Assembly (NCBI GenBank): GCA_964573705.1
Contig: CAZNLT010000008.1
Coordinates: 1 to 64,000, forward strand
Direction: 5' to 3'
Length of the DNA: 64,000 bases
Origin: JAABSQ01 sp964573705
Lineage (GTDB): Bacteria > Desulfobacterota > Desulfobacteria > Desulfobacterales > Desulfococcaceae
The position numbers and the translations under genes were made by a program. Shown piece by piece: positions 60,419-64,000 of the stretch (positions within the stretch are counted from its first letter, which is position 1; every line of letters begins with the position of its first letter). Under the pieces are notes generated by a model. The model ran no database searches. It was not told where the DNA came from and was given only the letters and a program-made list of their open reading frames with translations.

Positions 60419-60880
60419 TTATCCGCCGCAGCCCTCGCAGGAACCCGAATCCCGGCACCCGGAATGATCTTCACCTGACGAGGGCGAAATGCCGTGCCCC
60501 CCGCAACCGCAGCTGCATGCGCAGTCGCCCGCCAGGGCCGCCATGGCCTGAACTACTTCCCGGCCTTCGGCAGGTCCGATCTTTTCGATGCGGATACCGA
60601 GATGAAGGGTATCGGGGAGTTTCGGATTTACCAGTTCGAAAGGCAGGTTGTGTTCGAAAAACCGCGGGATCTCCTCCCGCCCCAGAGCAACCTGTACCCT
60701 ATCCCCTCGGGATTTATCTGAAAGGGCATATTCCAGGGGGGTGAGACCTTCCGGGCCGATGCCGAAAATGAACTCCAGGAAAAGCGGGCCGGAAATGGCA
60801 TCTTCTTTATCCGGACCGGACCCGGCTTGAATAGAAAGGGCTATTTTTTTTAAACTGCCGACCGTCTGTTGATTCATCAA
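60419..60880 (-). CDS. FKBP/SlyD-like protein with cysteine-rich tail
   Basis: The 153-residue protein contains a short FKBP-like segment: GPLFLEFIFGIGPEGLTPLE, YALSDKSRGDRVQVALGREE, similar to SlyD, which has PLxFxxGxGxLIPGLExALxGxxxGD. The tail is extremely rich in Cys, Gly and His: CACSCGCGGHG then GCRDSGSCEGCGG, eight cysteines, as in nickel- or iron-storing SlyD tails. The fold is a likely metallochaperone or proline isomerase; the tail is the firmer evidence. It lies 45 nt after the PTS EIIA gene on the same strand. Confidence 0.65.
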   Translation of the reverse strand: MMNQQTVGSLKKIALSIQAGSGPDKEDAISGPLFLEFIFGIGPEGLTPLEYALSDKSRGDRVQVALGREEIPRFFEHNLPFELVNPKLPDTLHLGIRIEKIGPAEGREVVQAMAALAGDCACSCGCGGHGISPSSGEDHSGCRDSGSCEGCGG

Positions 60881-60925
60881 AATGCTTCACCTCGTATGGT
60901 TTCGCTTTGGTAGCGGATTTCGGGT

Positions 60926-61396
60926 TCAATGGACCTTGTCTCCCTCTTCGATCTGTTTGATCTCTTCCAATACCGTCCGGGCGGAGTCCGATGATCTCAC
61001 CAATTTCAGAAAATCCTGTTTTTTACACAATCCGGCGATACCGGCCAGGGTCCTCAGGTGGAGGGTGGTCTCATTTTCGTGAACCGCCAGGGCGAAGACG
61101 ATATCCACCGGTTTTTTATCCAGGGCTTCAAAGGGTATGGGGGTTTCCAGCCGCATCAACAGTATTTCGACGTCGTTCACCTCGGGGGTCAGGGCATGGG
61201 GAACGCCAATGCCGCCGCCGATGCCGGTGGACATCATGTCTTCGCGTTTTTTAATGGCGGAATAGAGCGCGTCGGGATTCTTCACCGCACCGGATTTACC
61301 GAGGGTCGAGGCGATAAACCGCAATACCGCGTTTTTGTCGGCCAGGGCCGCATCCAGGAAAATACGTTCAGGGGAGAGATGAGTCCATATTTTCAT
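60926..61396 (-). CDS. PTS EIIA-type-2 protein (PtsN/FruA-like)
   Basis: The 156-residue protein has the phospho-histidine segment GIGGGIGVPHALTPEVNDVE typical of EIIA(Fru/Ntr) domains, with DIVFALAVHENETTLHLRTL later. No EIIB/EIIC sugar permease is nearby, so a regulatory (PtsN-like) role is more likely than sugar transport. It is followed by the FKBP-like gene. A candidate promoter for the divergent pcm gene lies in the region between. Confidence 0.85.
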   Translation of the reverse strand: MKIWTHLSPERIFLDAALADKNAVLRFIASTLGKSGAVKNPDALYSAIKKREDMMSTGIGGGIGVPHALTPEVNDVEILLMRLETPIPFEALDKKPVDIVFALAVHENETTLHLRTLAGIAGLCKKQDFLKLVRSSDSARTVLEEIKQIEEGDKVH

Positions 61397-61450
61397 AATA
61401 AATTAAAATACCAATGGATTTATCCGGAGTCAATACCCATGTTTTTCACT

Positions 61451-61479
61451 TTGGATTTGTCGGAAATCTATGGTATATT
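61451..61479 (+). promoter_or_regulatory. candidate promoter of pcm
   Basis: TTGGAT (61451-61456) and TATATT (61474-61479) are spaced by exactly 17 nt, 107 nt before the pcm start codon. The hexamers each deviate slightly from consensus. Confidence 0.45.
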
Positions 61480-61586
61480 GACTGCATGTATTCATTCAAG
61501 GGGCTTATATTCGAACAGCCCGGTCTCCTCCCTCCCGCCTGTGAACATGAATTTATATTAATCCGATTCCAATGAAGAGAGGACCT

Positions 61587-62312
61587 ATGAAACCAATTAC
61601 CCTATTCTGCATGGTCGTCTTTCTTGCTTTTTCCGGGACACCCCTCATGGCGGCCGAAAACAATAGCTTTCAGGCGGCCCGCGAGAATATGGTTTCCCAA
61701 CAGCTCAAAGCCCGAGGCATCAAGGACCCGGCTGTTCTGGGGGCCATGAAATCGGTGCATCGGCATGCTTTCGTGCCGGAATCACTCCGAAACCGGGCTT
61801 ATGCCGACAGTCCGCTGCCCATCGGGGAAGGGCAGACCATATCGCAGCCCTATATCGTCGCCCTGATGACGGCGGCATTGGATCTGGACTCAGCGGACAA
61901 GGTCCTCGAGGTCGGCACCGGGTCCGGATACCAGGCGGCGGTTCTGGCCAAGGTCGTCGATGCGGTCTATTCCATCGAGATCAAGGAAAAGCTCCATACA
62001 ACCGCCACCCAAACCTTGAAATCCCGGGGATATGCCGATATCCACACCCGCCACGGCGACGGCTATTTCGGATGGCCGAAGGCTGCGCCTTTTGACGCAA
62101 TCATGATCACGGCGGCAGTGGACCATATCCCGCCCCCGCTGCTGAAGCAGTTGAAAGCGGGCGGCAAACTGATTCTGCCCCTGGGCAATCCCTTCAGCTA
62201 TCAGAACCTGGTTCTGGTGACCAAGCGCGGCGATGATTACACCGTCAAGCAGATCACCGGAGTGCTGTTCGTGCCCATGACCGGACGGGCGTTGGAAAAG
62301 GGTGAAAAATAG
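61587..62312 (+). CDS. pcm: protein-L-isoaspartate O-methyltransferase, secreted form
   Basis: The 241-residue enzyme methylates isoaspartyl residues to initiate repair of aged proteins. The N-terminus (MKPITLFCMVVFLAFSGTPL, then MAAENN) is an export signal, so it is periplasmic, unlike cytosolic E. coli Pcm. The core matches: SLRNRAYADSPLPIGEGQTI, SQPYIVALMTAAL, the SAM loop VLEVGTGSGYQAAVLA and ITAAVDHIPPPLLKQLKAGG. AAGAGAGGACCT precedes ATG 61587; an ATG at 61572 has no such site. Confidence 0.93.
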   Translation: MKPITLFCMVVFLAFSGTPLMAAENNSFQAARENMVSQQLKARGIKDPAVLGAMKSVHRHAFVPESLRNRAYADSPLPIGEGQTISQPYIVALMTAALDLDSADKVLEVGTGSGYQAAVLAKVVDAVYSIEIKEKLHTTATQTLKSRGYADIHTRHGDGYFGWPKAAPFDAIMITAAVDHIPPPLLKQLKAGGKLILPLGNPFSYQNLVLVTKRGDDYTVKQITGVLFVPMTGRALEKGEK

Positions 62313-62371
62313 GTGCCGCTGCCTTCTGATATCCGGGAATTCATTAGGCCGGCGGGGGGAAAGACCCCCAG

Positions 62372-64000
62372 ATGATCTATTGGGTAGTGTTTATTCTCTC
62401 TGCCTCCTCCCTGGCGTTCGAGGTGCTTCTCGCCAGAATTTTTTCCATCAGTCAGTGGAATCACCTCTCCTTCATGGTGATCAGCATCGCCCTGTTCGGG
62501 TTCGGGGCCAGCGGCACTTTCTTGAGCTTACTGGATACCCGCCGGCCTGAATGGGAACAGCGCTTCAGCAGACGCTCCTTTCTGCTGAAGCTGGTGATCT
62601 TCTACAGCGTGTCGGCGGTGATCGCCTTCGGCGGGTTGACTCGGCTTCCCATCGACTATTTCCGGCTTCCTCTGGAACCGGTTCAGATGCTTTATCTTTT
62701 GACCGCCTATCTGCTGCTGTCGATCCCCTTCTTTTTTACCGGCATGATCATGTCCATCGGGTTTGCGGCTTTGCCGGACAAGACCGGTTACGTCTACTGT
62801 GCCAGCATGACCGGGTCCGCCTTGGGTGCGGTTTTGCCGGCCCTGGGGCTGGGAACTCTGGGGGAAGGCTATATGGTCCTGTCGGCGGCATTGATTCCCC
62901 TGTTGCTGCCGCTTTTCGGGAACCTGAAACGACGGGAGGGGATTCGGACCGCCTTGTGGGCGGTGGCGGCTTTGTCGGTTCTGTCCGCCGGGATTCATTA
63001 CACCGGCATCCTGAATGACCTGAAATGGATTCGCCCCTCGCCGTACAAAGCATTGAGCCAGGTGCTTCAATTCCCCAACACGGAGGTGACGGAAACCCGC
63101 AGCGGGCTTCGGGGGCGGATCGACCGGGTGCAAAGCCCCTATATCCGATTCGCACCCGGCTTAAGCTTGAAATTCACCGGCTCACTGCCGAAGCAATGGG
63201 CGGTCTACCGGGATGGGGATCGACCCTATGTCTTCTACAACCTGAATCCCGAAGGCGAACCCGCCTTTCCTCGTTTTTCGCTTCCTTTCGCAGGATATCT
63301 GCTCGCACCCGATCCTGAAGCGGTGCTGATTATCCAAGAAGGGGGCGGGGTCGGGGCGCCTTTCGCACCCGGCTTAAGCTTGAAATTCACCGGCTCACTG
63401 CCGAAGCAATGGGCGGTCTACCGGGATGGGGATCGACCCTATGTCTTCTACAACCTGAATCCCGAAGGCGAACCCGCCTTTCCTCGTTTTTCGCTTCCTT
63501 TCGCAGGATATCTGCTCGCACCCGATCCTGAAGCGGTGCTGATTATCCAAGAAGGGGGCGGGGTCGGGGCGCCTTTCGCCCTGGCTGCGGATGCGGTCCG
63601 AGTGAGCGTGGTGGAACCGAACCCGCGAATCGCCGAACTGGTGGGCACCCATTACCGGGTGCCGGTCTTTCATTCCGAGGGCCGGGTCTTTCTCAGTGGA
63701 ACCGACCGGAAATTCGATGTGATTCAGGTGGAAAACTGGGGCGCCAGTTTACCCGGGTCCTCGGCCCTGAGCCAGGAATATCATTTCACAATCGAGGCAT
63801 TCACTCAATACCTGACCCATTTGACGGAAGGGGGGGTATTGATCCTCTCCCGGAAGCTGATGCTTCCGCCCTCCGACTCGGTGCGGATGTGGGCCACCGC
63901 CTATGAAAGCCTGCGCCGCATGGGGGTTGAAGAACCGGCCGACCATCTGGCCCTTCTTCGCAACTGGGACATCTATACCCTCATCGTCACCGCCGGCCCT
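62372..64000 (+). CDS. membrane-anchored spermidine-synthase-like protein (partial, internal duplication)
   Basis: The frame is open to the window edge (543 codons). The N-terminal ~225 residues hold about seven helices (VVFILSASSLAFEVLLARIF at the start), followed by a spermidine-synthase-like methyltransferase fold with its SAM/nucleotide loop in VLIIQEGGGVGAPFALAADA. Such membrane-bound relatives of aminopropyltransferases have unknown substrates. A 71-residue segment (from about FAPGLSLKFTGSLPKQW to GGGVGAP) occurs twice in perfect tandem, placing the SAM loop twice. A working enzyme would have one copy, so this is a recent duplication or an assembly error. Confidence 0.75.
   Translation, partial: MIYWVVFILSASSLAFEVLLARIFSISQWNHLSFMVISIALFGFGASGTFLSLLDTRRPEWEQRFSRRSFLLKLVIFYSVSAVIAFGGLTRLPIDYFRLPLEPVQMLYLLTAYLLLSIPFFFTGMIMSIGFAALPDKTGYVYCASMTGSALGAVLPALGLGTLGEGYMVLSAALIPLLLPLFGNLKRREGIRTALWAVAALSVLSAGIHYTGILNDLKWIRPSPYKALSQVLQFPNTEVTETRSGLRGRIDRVQSPYIRFAPGLSLKFTGSLPKQWAVYRDGDRPYVFYNLNPEGEPAFPRFSLPFAGYLLAPDPEAVLIIQEGGGVGAPFAPGLSLKFTGSLPKQWAVYRDGDRPYVFYNLNPEGEPAFPRFSLPFAGYLLAPDPEAVLIIQEGGGVGAPFALAADAVRVSVVEPNPRIAELVGTHYRVPVFHSEGRVFLSGTDRKFDVIQVENWGASLPGSSALSQEYHFTIEAFTQYLTHLTEGGVLILSRKLMLPPSDSVRMWATAYESLRRMGVEEPADHLALLRNWDIYTLIVTAGP
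63149..63579. repeat. perfect 213-bp tandem duplication
   Basis: Units 63149-63361 and 63362-63574 appear identical, with the first five bases TTCGC repeated once more at 63575-63579. The period, 213 nt, is 71 codons, so the reading frame is kept. The TTCGC flank at each boundary is a microhomology typical of slippage or of de Bruijn graph errors. Confidence 0.95.

Overview
The window looks like chromosomal backbone from an anaerobic member of the Desulfobacterota, probably a Desulfobacterales sulfate reducer. This is inferred from gene content only: a 1218-residue pyruvate:ferredoxin oxidoreductase next to a class I [4Fe-4S] fumarase, a free-standing desulforedoxin, an SLC13-type permease with RCK domains, many two-component and universal stress proteins, and UbiB next to a phasin-like protein. 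A 100-N scaffold gap at 7205-7304 shows this is a draft or metagenome-derived assembly.

Layout. 1-3.1 kb: remnant of a TetR regulator with a surviving operator-like palindrome, a response regulator with a stress-protein-like output domain, a 29-residue membrane peptide and an SLC13 permease. 3.4-8.75 kb (minus): one or two secreted GLUG/LamG/dockerin-like surface proteins broken by the N gap. 9.1-11.4 kb: a 773-residue protein of unknown function. 11.6-13.8 kb (minus): an FAD oxidoreductase lacking its redox disulfide, paired with a small NAD-binding partner. 14.4-23.3 kb: hybrid histidine kinase, TIGR02757 protein, cyclophilin behind a near-consensus promoter with an embedded TetR-type operator, fumarase and PFOR. 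23.7-28.8 kb (minus): a CDF/YetF chimera, a DUF1206 protein and a TPP-riboswitch-controlled thiamin-precursor ECF transporter. 29.1-36.5 kb: lytic transglycosylase, two tandem paralogous secreted proteins, phosphoglucomutase and an ATP-grasp/esterase pair. 36.5-42.5 kb: a histidine-utilisation cluster (hutH divergent from an ABC transporter plus hutI) with one broken ATPase gene. 42.6-49.2 kb: small proteins, desulforedoxin, truncated Cache protein, tandem DUF1566 protein, UspA, UbiB, phasin-like protein, LuxR-type regulator and a collapsed toxin-antitoxin pair. 49.5-54.4 kb (minus): ileS-lspA-holA. 54.5-59.6 kb (minus): a three-gene RAMP operon. 59.9-64 kb: UspA, FKBP-like protein, PTS EIIA, secreted Pcm and a membrane-anchored spermidine-synthase-like protein running off the edge.

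The best candidate for an undescribed system is the 54,520-59,555 operon. A 1072-residue protein carries several Cas7/RAMP modules in one chain. It overlaps a zinc-ribbon protein of unknown family, which overlaps a Cas6-like protein. No Cas10, Cas1, Cas2 or CRISPR array lies in the window, and housekeeping genes flank the operon on both sides.

A second theme is gene damage. A TetR gene, an Rpn-type protein, a GlnQ-type ATPase, a Cache protein and a VapBC-like pair are each truncated or internally deleted. CDF and YetF pieces are joined in frame, and the last gene holds a perfect 213-bp tandem duplication. These are either real deletion and slippage events or assembly-graph errors. Raw reads would decide.
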